NCBI GenBank assembly: GCA_014529385.2
Contig: CM043956.1
Span: 87,907,721 to 87,971,720, forward strand
Length of the DNA: 64,000 nt
Direction: 5' to 3'
From: Adiantum capillus-veneris
Lineage: Eukaryota > Streptophyta > Polypodiopsida > Polypodiales > Pteridaceae
Under the pieces are notes generated by a model. The model worked only from the letters and a program-made list of their open reading frames with translations, made no database searches and was not told the origin of the DNA. The position numbers and the translations under genes were made by a program. This document shows, piece by piece, positions 48,101-59,063 of the stretch; position 1 is the first letter of the stretch; each line of letters starts with the position of its first letter.

Positions 48101-49040
48101 TGTTTGTAGTAAGCACAAGAATGTAAGAAGTCAAGTTGCCAAGGTGCAAAAAACACTCTTTGGCATAGTCAGAGTCAGGCTGTTGAGCCATACAATGAGC
48201 AAAGCATTAGTCCCAAATCTTCAAGTCGTAAAAAACTTTGTGCTAAGAGTCGTAGTTATTAGGCTTATGCTCAAGCTGGAAGAGTTGAGCATATCTAGGT
48301 CGTGTCGCTCATGCTGGATGAGATGATCATAAGAGTCAAAGTCTATTAACTTAATCATGGTGGAGTGTCATAAAGTCCAACACTCACGCATAGTGCACAG
48401 TAAAATGAGAGCATATATCCTCAACAAATGAAAACCATTCTTAAAGGGGTGCCATCTTGCAAAGCCATGTCATATGCTTTTATAGCTACACCATCTTTCT
48501 GAAGAACCCCTCAAAATATTTCTTGCACATCATATTGTTTTCCATGCATTTCTATGTATGCATTTAGGATGTCCCACCATCGGACATATGCATTAGACAC
48601 TCTTTTTTGCTTGCACCTATGCACCTTGAGTGGACTACAACAAGCAAACCAATGTTCCATCATGCTATCCTCTCATATTTGCTACCCTTTTTAATTCCAT
48701 ATCTATCAGTAAAGCCATATATGAGCCCCTAGGGGCATGTGTACAGTGTACATAGTGTTTAGAATTCTATTAGAATGATTTTGTTTTTTAGACTGAATTG
48801 ATTTTTGGTTTTATTTTGTTGTTTTTGAGATATTAAGAAAAAAAAGAGGCAAGAAAAAACCTTAATCCTGATGAAGAAAATGCTGAAGAGATGTCGAGCC
48901 ATACAAAGCAAAGAAGGTCCAAGAAAATGACGACACTTCACGAAGCATGTCTCAAATGCCATACGCACAATGGATATGTCAGAGGTAAGAAAATAAAGTT
49001 GATCAACCTTCAACAACAGCATGAGGCCAAACATGATTGA
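48101..49040 (+). other. 3' untranslated-like region related to element B
   Basis: Non-coding. 48,724-49,040 matches the minus strand of 18,900-19,205 (for example TAGAATTCTATTAGAATGA, and AGACACTTCACG-like phrases). This shows that a member of the A/B/C lineage lay here in plus orientation. Confidence 0.5.
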
Positions 49041-49289
49041 GAATGGTCATAAAGCTCCGGGATGGCCTACAAGGACAACAAAATTTGGTGATCGACTAAA
49101 TGAAAGCACCCATCAAGTGTAGAGTTTCCATCAGATAATTCATGCGACTACAAGGCCGTAGACAGGAAGTAGATTTTTATAGTGTAAATCTTCTATCTTG
49201 TATGTGACTTAATGAAGCCTAGTAAACAAAAGGGACTAGCAATACTGACAAAAACAAAAGGTGCCAGAGATGCCCATCAGTCATTTTAC
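49041..49289. other. Non-coding edge of a minus-strand chromovirus
   Basis: No coding match. By position it would be the 3' untranslated region of the minus-strand element beginning at 50,660. Confidence 0.3.
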
Positions 49290-50660
49290 GTAGAAAAATG
49301 TTTCTTAAGTGCAGAGACATTCTCCCATGTAGAACCTTCTTTGAGTCTATCTAGCCATTTTACCAACACCTATCATCTGACATGATGTCTGGTGCGAAGC
49401 TCATGAGAATCCAAAATCTTTTCGGGCTCATGAGGAATGCTTGGCAGTTCGATAAGGTCAACCAGCACACCTGTGTCAATGATATTATCATTCTGTCCTA
49501 GCTCTTTTCGTAAAGGGCTAACATGGAAAACAGGATGAACTCATGAGTGCTCTGGAAGAGCTAACTTATAGGCCACTTAACCTATACGTTTGAGAATGGT
49601 AAACGGTCCACAATAGCGTGGTGAAATTTTAGCAACTTTTCCCGTCTTCAGACTTTCTGAATGCTCCAGAACTTTGAGGAAAACCTTGTCTCCTTCTTCA
49701 AAAGTAGCAAGAAGTCGATGCTCATCTGCGTACTTCTTATATCGATCTTGAGCTTGCTTAACATTGTGTCGAGAAACTTGAAGCATGTCAAAATGTTCTT
49801 GGAGAAAATACTTCGCTTGTTGTATCTTCTCCTTAGCCAACCCCACCGTAATGGGTGATCTAGGTTGAAATACATACAAAAGCATGAATGGACTAAACCC
49901 TGTAGTCACATGCTTTGAACTATTATAAGCAAATTCCAATATAGGTAAGTAGTCTTCCCAATTGGTTTGCTTCTTGCTAACGTATGCTCGTAGCATATCC
50001 TCTAGCACCTCATTAACTCTTTCTGGTTGACCATCCGTTTCTAGATGATCAGTCGTACTTAGATTAAGTTTAGTTTCCAACTTTTGGAACACAGCTCTCC
50101 AGAAGTGATTATCGAACTTTTGATCTCTGTCACTAATGATACTAGCTGGAAGACCATAGAGTCTATATATATGCTCTACAAATAGCCGTGCTAATTCCGG
50201 TTTCTTAACCGTAGTCTTAGTGGGAATGCATCGACCCATCTTTATGAGACGGTCTACAATTACCCAAATGGCATCATGGCCACGATTTGTAGTAGGTAGT
50301 TCTACTACAAAATCCATAGAGATATTCTCCCACTTACCTTATGGAATCTCCAAAGGATGTAAAAGGCCACCTACCTTGAGGTGCTCTACCTTATTAACTT
50401 GGCACTGTTGGCAGTTTAGTACATACTCTTGAACATCATGATGTAAGCCCGGCCAATAAAATTGCCGTCGAACTAAGGCATACGTCTTACGGATACTTGG
50501 ATGACCAGCACTTGGACTATCGTGACACTCAAATAAGATTTGGCACCTAGTGTCTGAGTCCTTTGGCACACATACTCTACCTTTGTGGAGTAAGTAGCCA
50601 TCATCAACGGAAAAATTCTTCCATCGCTTAAGCTCTTCCTGAGTAGGGGTGGAGCTCAAT
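49290..50660 (-). pseudogene. Chromovirus (Ty3/gypsy) integrase and chromodomain fragment
   Basis: The minus strand carries the end of a chromovirus pol. The zinc module (RQFYWPGLHHDVQEYVLNCQ, then CQQCQ) is in the 50,659-50,339 frame. After a TAA at about 50,339-50,341 the DDE core follows, open for 246 codons (50,317-49,577): SMDFVVELPTTNRG, ASIISDRDQKFDNHFWRAVF and ETDGQPERVNEVLEDML. All three acidic catalytic residues are kept. GDKVFLKV and KISPRYCGPFTILKRIG close the C-terminus. Downstream, broken frames give HPVFHVS-like residues and a chromodomain-like PEKILDSHEL, VLVKWLDRLKEGSTWENVS. RT and gag are missing, so the copy is truncated. Confidence 0.9.
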
Positions 50661-51945
50661 GTATTGGAGTTTCTATCTGCGTGCTAAGTTGCATTATTTG
50701 TTATTCGGGAGACATATAATACGCAAATAATGGGTGTATTATTTGTTTATTTAAATTATACGGCCGTATTATACAGTGCCACATCAGCATACACGACCAA
50801 ACGTATAACTTCTTGGTTTTTCGATCGAAAAACTTTTCGAATGAAATTATTTTCGATCTAAAATTATAACAATCGAATATGTTAGTATATATAGCAACAC
50901 GCGACACCCCTCACACCATCTTTCACAGTCAGTGTTTTCCATGTGAGTATTCTCACCAAACGATCAAAAGCTTAATATGTAAAAAAATAAAACAATTTGA
51001 ATTAAATAAAAAATAAAATTCAATGGAATTTAAGTTTTGTGATTTAAATTTATGAATTTGTTTTGAAAAAATTAGTAAATAGTTGAAAGTTTGTATTTTG
51101 TGAAGAGTTTAATCTCTCACCTGATACAAAATGTAATTATAAGAATCACTCGTCAATGTGTTCAATTAATTGACACTTGAAAGTGACTAATTAAAAAAAT
51201 TAGGATATTATCGTTGTGTGTAGAGTGTACTCTCACATGAGATAATTAGTTTAAAAATATAATTACATAATTACATAAAAATTAATTTTATATAATTTAA
51301 AGTTCGATTTTGATGTGTAGAGATTTTCTCTCACTTCAAAATGAATATAATGAAACAAAATTATATTTTTACGTTTTGTGTAGAGCTAGCTATTCACACT
51401 GCTATGCTCTCACTAGAGTAAAAATTTAGGAAAAACATGTCCAAAAATATTGATATTCTCTTATCTTTATTTGGACTGCAAAATCCACCGTACTGTGTGA
51501 GAGCATACACATGCTCGCATTGTAGATAGATAATCACTTAAAAATCTATGGTAAAGTGTAAGAACTTTTTGTTCGCACTTTACATAGATACGATAATTAT
51601 CAAGTATTGTAAGTGATTATCATTTTGACATTTTAAAAATGTCACTTATAGCTCTTGTATGTATAACAATTTATAATGATAATCATTTTAATACTTGATG
51701 TAATTGTAATTATTGAGTATCATAATGTGTTAAAGCTACAAGCTTTCACTTTAGATAAATCGATGCAATTTATATGTAATCCAATGGTATTGTTTTTTAT
51801 TATTGTATTTTTGTTCAATCATTGTTTTTAATTATTTTAATTTCGTTCAATCATTGTTAGTTAAATTAATTTAATGTTTAAATTGATTTTGATTATGAAA
51901 ATGATCATTGACTTTGTTTTTACTAGCAAATTCCTTTTGTGCATC
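50661..51945. other. AT-rich, hairpin-rich DNA upstream of a hAT-like gene
   Basis: An 18-bp perfect palindrome GTTTTTCGATCGAAAAAC lies at 50,816-50,833. CAGTGTTTTCC at 50,930-50,940 resembles a hAT terminal repeat start. From 51,100 on come repeated stem-loops of the form GTG-A/T-AGAG-n4-6-CTCTCAC at 51,100-51,120, 51,218-51,236 and 51,315-51,334, with a partial copy at about 51,378. A long hairpin lies at 51,546-51,587 and an inverted repeat at 51,598-51,702. No ORF is supported. Confidence 0.6.
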
Positions 51946-52179
51946 ATGGTGAAAGGACAAGAGTGGAGTTATGTGCATGAGTTGAAAGCTGGGAGAAATA
52001 CATCTCAACTTAAATGTAAATCTTGTGGCCACGAGTTTAGTGGTAATGCAACCAAAATTAAAGAGAATTTATTTAAAGTCCCTGGCAATGTTGAAAAGTG
52101 TGGGGCACCACCAAAAGATATTCATGAAAAATTTGCCATGTATTCTTGCAAAGTAAAGTTGATTCTTGCAGCTAAACAT
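51946..52179 (+). pseudogene. hAT-like transposase, N-terminal part (BED-type finger)
   Basis: 78 codons from an ATG at 51,946, chosen because the following residues EWSYVHELKAGRNTSQLKCK fit the start of BED-finger proteins. The finger shows Cys-x2-Cys (KCKSCGHEF) and a later GNVEKCG. The usual His in the helix (x-K-x-H-L) is replaced here by KENLF. This is the plant hAT family that carries a DUF659 domain. The reading stops abruptly at AAC AT, where the copia element begins. It continues in the same frame at 57,723 once the element is set aside. Confidence 0.75.
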
Positions 52180-52371
52180 TGTTGGGGTATAAAGCCCAAT
52201 GTGGTCGCCCAGGTAAGTGGGCGGGCCGCCAGGTATGTACACATGTTCTTTTGTTAAATCCTAATAAGAACTCACTATGATCTACATACCACAGTAGAGC
52301 GAGTTCACCATATCGTCGTGCTCTTCTTCTCGCACTCTCTGTCGCGTCGTACTTCCGCTCGTACTCCTTCA
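52180..52371 (+). repeat. 5' LTR of the copia element
   Basis: 192 bp, TGTTGGGGTATAAAGCCCA to CGTACTCCTTCA. It contains a possible hairpin CGCCCA/TGGGCG near its start. Confidence 0.97.
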
Positions 52372-52373
52372 AC

Positions 52374-52385
52374 TGGTATCAGAGC
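52374..52385 (+). promoter_or_regulatory. Primer-binding site, initiator tRNA-Met type
   Basis: TGGTATCAGAGC lies two bases inside the 5' LTR and is the standard primer site complementary to plant initiator tRNA-Met. Confidence 0.95.
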
Positions 52386-53450
52386 TCAGATTGAGGCTCG
52401 GGGCAGCATTTGCAGGTAGCCAGAGTCACCTGCTCAGATTGGAGTGAGATTTGATAGACGAAGACACAGCCCCAAATCCTGTGGGTGAGCCCTAAGGGCT
52501 TGGTGTTCTCAAAATTTTATTCTGAGGTCATCTCGACCACCGTTCGGCTTTGACAAAGTTCTGCACATGCCATTTTCAATTACATGGTCTCGGCGGGTGC
52601 AGATCCGACTCTGCAAATTTGGGGTTTCGGCCTACGACTTCAAGTGCTGAGGATATCTACATTTCTAGAGTGCTGATTTGTGGCTGTCTACACAACGAAG
52701 GACGGCTCACAGTTCTTGGAGACGTGTCACATACGACACGGGCGCACCTACACACAGACTGTAGGCGACATCCACTAGTTCATCAGGTAGCTTGTGTTTG
52801 CTGCTTGATATTCCAGATTTCATCTTGACATTGCAAGTACTTCCACATGGGATGTATTGTCAGAGATGATGTATGTCTATTGAGGGTTTGTTGGTTGTGA
52901 GTCACACAGCAAACAATCGCCGCAGCGGTATAGTAGGAAATTTGTGGATGTATGACTTTGTGGGAAGTTTATGTACTATCAGATTTACTACAGCCTTTGT
53001 TGAGGGTTGAGTGAGGTTTTATTGAGCTGGGGGATTCTCGAATGTTGAGATCCTTTCGGTGATACAGGTCTTGGAGCGATCCCTCGAGCACCCTTAGATA
53101 GGCAGCTAGGATGTATTGACTGTGAGTTAGACAGTTGGGATTGCATCTTTGCTTTACTGTCGTTGAGGCATTGTCGTAGTCTATGCTTACAGGACAGTGA
53201 CAGACAGTACAGGTGCAGGACAAGTTTACCCACAGCTTACAGTGTTAGAGAGACAGTGGTTTTTTGAGCTGTTTTTGGTCTGTTTTTTAGTGCACCAGAG
53301 CCATTTTACAAAGGAGACTCTGCCAAAATTTTTGCAGAATCTGAAGCTTTCTTGGTTCATTTGACAGGTTGATATTGGTTCAGAGGTCAGTTTACAGGGT
53401 AAACTCTGTCGAATTTTTCCCAGGAAAGTAAACTACTGTGAAGCGTAGTT
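52386..53450 (+). other. Leader of the copia element
   Basis: Non-coding leader. 53,012-53,069 is nearly identical to 27,549-27,606 in the gag-only Ty3-type element. The bases before the gag ATG (AAACTCTGTCGAATTTTTCC) are also shared in part. Confidence 0.8.
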
Positions 53451-54323
53451 ATGGCTGGTGGATCACAGGACACTGCTCTTTACAATATCAAGAAGTTGGA
53501 TGGAACCAATTTCCCATTGTGGAAGAAGCAGATTTGGCACGTGTTGGTACAAAAGAAGGAGATAAAACCTATAAAGCTCAAGGGGATAAAATCAGAAGAT
53601 ATGGACGAAGATGAATGGAGCGAAATGGATGAATTGGCACTTTCTACCATTATGCTGACTTTGGCAAAAAGCGTTTACTTCAATGTAGCAGACGAGATGT
53701 CGGCTTATCAAGCATGGACAAAGCTGAGTGATCTTTATAAGAAGCAGAGTGCAGCTTCACAGGTATACTGGCTTAAGAAGCTCGTTGACTTGAAGATGAA
53801 AGAAGGGACCCCTATGTCCAATCATCTGAATGAATTCAACACCATCTACAGTCAATTGTCAGCTCAAGGTGTCAAGTTTGATGAACCTGTTAGAGCTATG
53901 TTCCTATTGATCACATTGCCAGAAAGTTGGGACACTTTTCGCACAGCTTTGAGTAATTCTGCACCTCCAGATGGTTTGACCATAGCAGGTGTAGAAGGCA
54001 ATCTGCTTACTGAAGAAACCAGCAGAAAGACAATGGACAAAGGCAAAGGAATAGCCTTAGTTGTCAGGGGAAGGACCAAAGAAAAGGACAAAGGTGGAAA
54101 GAGGAATCAGTCTCGTAGCAAGTCCCGCAGTGCTAAAGGCAAGAGTGACATAGAATGCTACCATTGTGGCAAGAAGGGTCACGTGGAAAGAGACTGCAGA
54201 GAATGGAAAGCAGAAAAAGGCAAAGAGAAAGCTGAAGGCCATGGTGAGAAGAACAAGTCCTCAGTGAAGATTCAAGAAATAAATGTGACAAACATTGTTG
54301 CAGAGGATGACAGTCTAGTGTGA
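53451..54323 (+). CDS. Copia Gag
   Basis: A 290-codon ORF that forms the coat of the cytoplasmic particle. Residues 13-30 (IKKLDGTNFPLWKKQIWH) are the usual copia Gag start. A UBN2-type Gag core follows, including MFLLITLPESWDTFRTALSN. A basic Lys/Arg/Ser-rich stretch precedes the zinc knuckle CYHCGKKGHVERDC at about residues 235-248. The length and layout are normal for plant copia Gag. The ORF ends at a TGA at 54,321, and the following pol is in another frame after several small indels between 54,323 and 54,376. The start MAGGSQD matches ATGGCTGGT in the related leader at 27,774. Confidence 0.93.
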   Translation: MAGGSQDTALYNIKKLDGTNFPLWKKQIWHVLVQKKEIKPIKLKGIKSEDMDEDEWSEMDELALSTIMLTLAKSVYFNVADEMSAYQAWTKLSDLYKKQSAASQVYWLKKLVDLKMKEGTPMSNHLNEFNTIYSQLSAQGVKFDEPVRAMFLLITLPESWDTFRTALSNSAPPDGLTIAGVEGNLLTEETSRKTMDKGKGIALVVRGRTKEKDKGGKRNQSRSKSRSAKGKSDIECYHCGKKGHVERDCREWKAEKGKEKAEGHGEKNKSSVKIQEINVTNIVAEDDSLV

Positions 54324-54375
54324 GGAGACATCTACTTCTTGAAGAATACAATGGACTTAGCGCGCTCTTCTTACA

Positions 54376-56010
54376 GCATCTGATGGAAATGCACTGAGTG
54401 ACTGGATTATAGACTCAGGGGCATCACTTCATGTGTCTCCAAACAAGGAGTGGTTTACCTCTTATGTGACCACTAAAGATCATGTTCGGCTAGGCAATGG
54501 GCAAACATGTGAGATCTTAGGTGTTGGAGATGTTCAATTGAAGTTTCAGAATGGCTCTTCTTTCACGTTGAAGAATGTGAGACATGTTCCCGCAATTACA
54601 AAGAGCTTGATCAGCACAGGTTTACTTGATGATGCTGGCTACGTCACCACTTTTGGACAGAACATGTGGAAGATATCCAAGGGTTCTATGACAGTAGCAC
54701 ATGGAGTAAAGTCTGGAGGACTTTACATGATTTATGTATCAAATGTCTCTAAAAATGTAATCAATGTAATCAAGCAGCCGAATGTTTCTTTGTGGCATAG
54801 CCGGTTAGGACATATGTCCAAGAAGGGAATGGAAGTCTTGTCTCGTTCTGGTTATTTGCTTGGCTTTTCATTTAATGATTTTGAATTCTATGAACATTGT
54901 CTGTATGGTAAGAAAACACAGTAGCCACATAAGCATAGAAGCAGTAGAAGAGATACACAGTTGGCACTTGTTCATAGTGATTTGTGTGCACCTATGCCTA
55001 ACCTATCTCTAGGGGGAGCTTCTTACTTTATGAAATTTATAGATGATTACTCGAGGAAAGTATGGGTTTACTTTCTCAAGCATAAGGATGAAGCGTTTAG
55101 TGTTTTCAAAACGTTTGTGACACTTGTGGAGAATCAGAGTGGCAAGAAGCTTAAATGCTTACGCACTGACAATGGTGGAGAGTATGTTTCAAAGGCCTTT
55201 CAGGACTTTTGTGAGTAAAAAGGTATAAAACGTGAACTTACTGCTTCTTACAATCCTCCTCAAAATGGTGTTGCTGAGAGGATGAATAGGACCATACAAG
55301 AGAAGGTCAGAAGTATGTTGTCTAATGCACAACTGCCAAATGGGTTTTGGGCTGAAGCTGTATCAACAGCTGTTCATCTTATAAATAGATCTCCTAGCAA
55401 GGTTTTGCAGAAGGATTGAGTGGTGGCAAAGATGGTATGGTCAGGCAAAATGCCCTCATATAAGCATCTCAGAGTCTTTGGCTGTGAGGCATATACTCAA
55501 TTTCCAAAGGAATTTAGGAACAAACTTGAGCCAAAGAGTAGAAAGTGCATCTTTCTAGGCTATGGTAATTCTAGTGAGATGGGGTACAGACTTTGGGATC
55601 CTGAATCCAGAAAGATTATCCGCAGCAATGATGTTCACTTTAATGAAGCCAAATATCATTCTAAACCAAAGAGGGTTGAGGAGATTAGAAGAGTTTTCTT
55701 CCAAGAAGATGGACCTCCGCGTGCAAGACAAAATGTCAGGGCTCAAGAGGAGCAAGGACAACATAGAGTGGAACCACAGGTTGTGGCTCAGCCTCAGCCA
55801 CCTATTTTGCGTAAATCGAGACGGATCTCACGACCTCTTGATCGATTTGTTCCATCTATGAACTATGTCATGTTGACTGATTGCAATGAGCCTTCATGTT
55901 ACAAGGAAGCACTGCAAATGAAGGACTCTGGGAATTGGCAATTGGCCATGCAATCAGAGATGACAGCTCTGCATAAAAACCAGACATTGAAGCTAGTTAA
56001 ATTACCATAG
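54376..56010 (+). pseudogene. Copia protease and integrase
   Basis: One frame encodes SDWIIDSGASLHVSPNKEWF (protease, Asp-Ser-Gly active site near 54,412). The gag-pre-integrase zinc domain follows with LWHSRLGHMSKKG and, later, CLYGK. The integrase core comes next: ALVHSDLCAPMPNLSLGG, then CLRTDNGGEYVSKAFQDF, then PPQNGVAERMNRTIQEK, keeping the D, D and E residues. Next comes the conserved CEAYTQFPKEFRNKLEPKSR region and a Pro/Arg/Gln-rich hinge. TAG at 54,922, TAA at 55,216, TGA at 55,418 and TAG at 56,008 interrupt the frame without shifting it. The polyprotein would be cut into protease, integrase and RT. Confidence 0.93.
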
Positions 56011-57441
56011 GGCAAAAAGGCTCTACCTTGTAAATGGGTTTACAGGTATAAGATCACCGCTCATGATAGTCAGCCAAAGTACAAAGCAAGGCTTGTTCCC
56101 ATGGGCTTTAAGTAATAACAAGGCATTGACTTTGATGAAGTCTTCTCTCCGGTGGTCAAGATGACTACATTAAGATTCTTTCTTGCATTGGTTGCCATAT
56201 TAGATTTGGTGTTGCACCAAATGGATGTCAAGACAGCGTTCTTGCATGGTGATTTAGATGTGGAAATTTACATGCAGCAGCCAGAAGGGTTTGTTGAGAA
56301 AGGCAAGGAAGATTTGGTATGCCAGTTGTTAAAGAGTCTTTATGGCTTAAGACAATCACCGAGGGCATGGTACCATAAGTTCCACAAGTTTATGCTTTCT
56401 CAAGGCTACAAATGTAGTGAGTTTGATCACTGTCTATATACAAAGAAAGCTAAGGATCGCAGTTGGCTGATCCTTATTTTGTATATGGATGACATGTTGA
56501 TTGTTGGCAAACACTTGGAAGAAATTTCAGCTTTGAAGTCAAAGATGGTAAAATCGTTTGACATGAAAGACATGGGTGAGGCAAGTCATATACTTGGTAT
56601 GCGCATTGAGGAAGACAGATCAAAGAAGTTGATTTGGTTATCTCAAACAGAGTATATTGACAAGGTTTTGCAACGTTTCAATATGGAGAAGGGAAAGGCA
56701 TTGAGTGTTCCATTGCCACCATATGTGAAACTTAGCAAACAAGATTGTCTTGTGTCTGAGGAAGAACAAGCTGAAATGGATAAGAATCCATATGCGTCTG
56801 CAGTGGGTAGTTTGATGTATGCAATGATTGCTACTCGCCCAGACATTGCATTTGCAATGGGAGTAGTAAGTCGATACATGTCAAACCCAGGCAAGAAACA
56901 TTGGGAGGCAGTGAAAGGAATATTGAGATACTTGAAAGCTACAAAGAGTATGCGTATATGCTATGGGAGTCAGGAGCTAAGTGTAAAGGGTTTTACAGAC
57001 TCAGATTATGAAGGTGACTTAGACAACCGAAGGTCTACGTTAGGGTATGTCTTTACATTGGCTAGTGGAGTAGTATCATGGCGTTCTAGATTACAAGATT
57101 GTGCTACTCAGTCTACTACAAAGGCTGAATATGTTGCAGCATCAGAGGCATGCAAAGAATCAATTTGGCTTAATCGACTAGTAGCAGATTTGGGAATCAA
57201 AGAAGAGATGCCTGTGTTATATTGTGATAGTCAAAGTGCTATACATTTGGCTCGCAATCCAGTTTACCACTCAAAGACAAAGCATGTGGATGTGAAGTAT
57301 CATTTCATCAGGGAAATGCTCGAGGATAAGCAACTTCAGCTTGTCAAAGTTCACACCACAGAAAATCCTACTGATCTACTTACAAAAGGACTTCCCTCAG
57401 AGAGCTTTGCACATTTTTGCAAGCAGTTAGGTGTAGGGTAG
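56011..57441 (+). pseudogene. Copia reverse transcriptase and RNase H
   Basis: This is the same frame as integrase. The RT begins ALPCKWVYRYKITAHD, then has a TAA at about 56,114, then is open for 429 codons from 56,152. Motifs in order are QMDVKTAFLHGDLDVEIYMQ, LLKSLYGLRQSPRAWYHKFH, the catalytic LYMDDMLIVG, SHILGMRIEED, YASAVGSLMYAMIATRPDIA, FTDSDYEGDLDNRRSTLGYV (RNase H), TTKAEYVAASEACKESIWL, and HVDVKYHFIREML near the C-terminus. The catalytic residues are intact, unlike in element C. It ends in GVG at 57,441, shortly before the polypurine tract. Confidence 0.95.
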
Positions 57442-57518
57442 TACATCACTTCTCTACATCTCTTGTATATTAGCTTGTATAGTAGCTTCTCTCACACTTA
57501 AAGTACCACATTGGACTT

Positions 57519-57530
57519 TAAGTGGGAGGT
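57519..57530 (+). promoter_or_regulatory. Polypurine tract of the copia element
   Basis: AAGTGGGAGGT directly precedes the 3' LTR and is the expected plus-strand primer. Confidence 0.9.
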
Positions 57531-57722
57531 TGTTGGGGTATAAAGCCCAATGTGGTCGCCCAGGTAAGTGGGCGGGCCGCCAGGTATGTACACATGTTCT
57601 TTTGTTAAAACCTAATAAGAAATCACTATGTTCTACACATTACAGTAGAGAGAGTTCACCATATCGTCGTGCTCTTCTTCTTGCACTCTCTCTCGCATCG
57701 CACTTCCGCTCGTACTCCTTCA
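57531..57722 (+). repeat. 3' LTR of the copia element
   Basis: 192 bp, about 94% identical to 52,180-52,371 by eye (11 substitutions, no indels). Confidence 0.97.
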
Positions 57723-58978
57723 AACATAAAGGTGATGTTTCTAAAGATATTCATGTGAATATTGAACCGTCTGTATGCAATGAGGCAACAGAAGAGGTGT
57801 GTACCACTCAAGTAAACAATCAAAGTTCTCAATTGAACCCTCTTCATGGACATTCTTCTACATCAGGAGGAGTTCCTAGCAGAAGCAAATCCGGCAGAGC
57901 ATCATCCAATGGACAGACAATGCCTGAAGCATTAGGTAAACAATGGTTGCTTGAGTTGCATTTAAAATGGACACAAGAATTTGTTGCGTGTGGCATATCG
58001 TTCAATGCTATGCGCAATCCAATATTTCAAGATGCTTTGATGAGTACATCCAAAAAAGGATTTGTGCTTCCTGACTATAACAAGATGCGAGCTGAATATC
58101 TTGATAAAGTCAAAGACAGTACTGAAGCCATTCTCAAACGCACAGATCTAGATTTTGTTCCAACATATGGATGCACCATAGCATTGGATGGATGGACTAA
58201 CTGTCAAAAAAAACCTTTAATCAATGTAATGCTTATTAACCCTAGAGGGGCTATGTTCGTGGAAGCAATTGACAACTCATTGAAAGAGAAGACTATCACC
58301 TACCTAGCAGGGGTGTATGAGCGTGCAATTGCAAAGGCAGGTGGACCAAAGAATGTGACTGCTATTGTCACAGATAATGCGGCCAACTACAAAGGAGCAG
58401 GAAGAGCTATTCAAGTCAAGTATCCGGAGATTTCTTGGGTACCATGTGCAGCTCACACTTTAAATTTAATTTTAAAAGATATTGGTAAAATGGCATGTGT
58501 GAAGCAAACTTTATTGGATGAAAATCATGTGGTGAAATTCATTAGAGAGCATCAATTTTCGTATGCTCTTTTTCGAACCAAGTCACCAAATAAATCTTTG
58601 CGAATATTTTGCGCGACAAGGTTTGCTACGGCATACTATCTTCTTGATGCTTTGCAAGAGTTGAAGCCGGATTGATGGAAACCTTAGCAGACAGAAGATG
58701 GGATGGATGGCTCAGCAAGAATCCATGTTATCAGGAAGCAGCTGGTCGATGTGCGCAAATAGTAAACTCGCCAGTCTTTTGGCGTAATGTAGAAAGAATA
58801 GTAACTGTGTCAAAGCCATTTGTAGATATTTTGAGAGAAATTGACACAGATTCTTTTATTTTTGGTCGGATCTACTGGTATATGTCAGAGGCTATACGGA
58901 AGCTAAGAGAAAATGTCAGTTTTTGTTATCGAATTGATATTTATCCATTTATTGCAGCTGACACGTGGCAAAAGCATT
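57723..58978 (+). pseudogene. hAT-like transposase, DUF659 and following part
   Basis: This continues the gene broken at 52,179, starting KGDVSKDIHVNIEPS in the same frame. It has a Ser/Gln-rich spacer, then the DUF659 region: CGISFNAMRNPIFQDAL, then GCTIALDGWTNCQKKPLIN, then VTAIVTDNAANYKGAGRAI and SWVPCAAHTLNLILKDIGK. The aspartates in ALDGWTN and IVTDNAAN are those expected for the hAT catalytic domain. A one-base shift near 58,672 moves the reading to LMETLADRRWDGWLS, which runs to a TAG at 58,976. The usual C-terminal hAT dimerisation domain (with its W at the end) is missing. An LTR lies 86 bp further on. Confidence 0.88.
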
Positions 58979-59063
58979 AGCAGATAATGGATTATGCAGA
59001 AGGATATTATATTTTATGTATATTTGATTATTCAAGTGCTCTTTTATGAGCTTTGGCCAATTA

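Larger units (their letters stand above)
52180..57722 (+). mobile_element. Full-length Ty1/copia retrotransposon inserted in the hAT-like gene
   Basis: This 5,543-bp element has 192-bp LTRs at both ends, a Met-initiator-type PBS, a 1.08-kb leader, gag, protease, integrase, RT, RNase H and a polypurine tract. It is flanked by a perfect 5-bp duplication AACAT (52,175-52,179 and 57,723-57,727). The two LTRs differ at about 11 of 192 sites, so the insertion is not recent. Five in-frame stops in pol and frame breaks between gag and protease make this copy inactive. RT and RNase H remain open for 429 codons. Confidence 0.97.
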
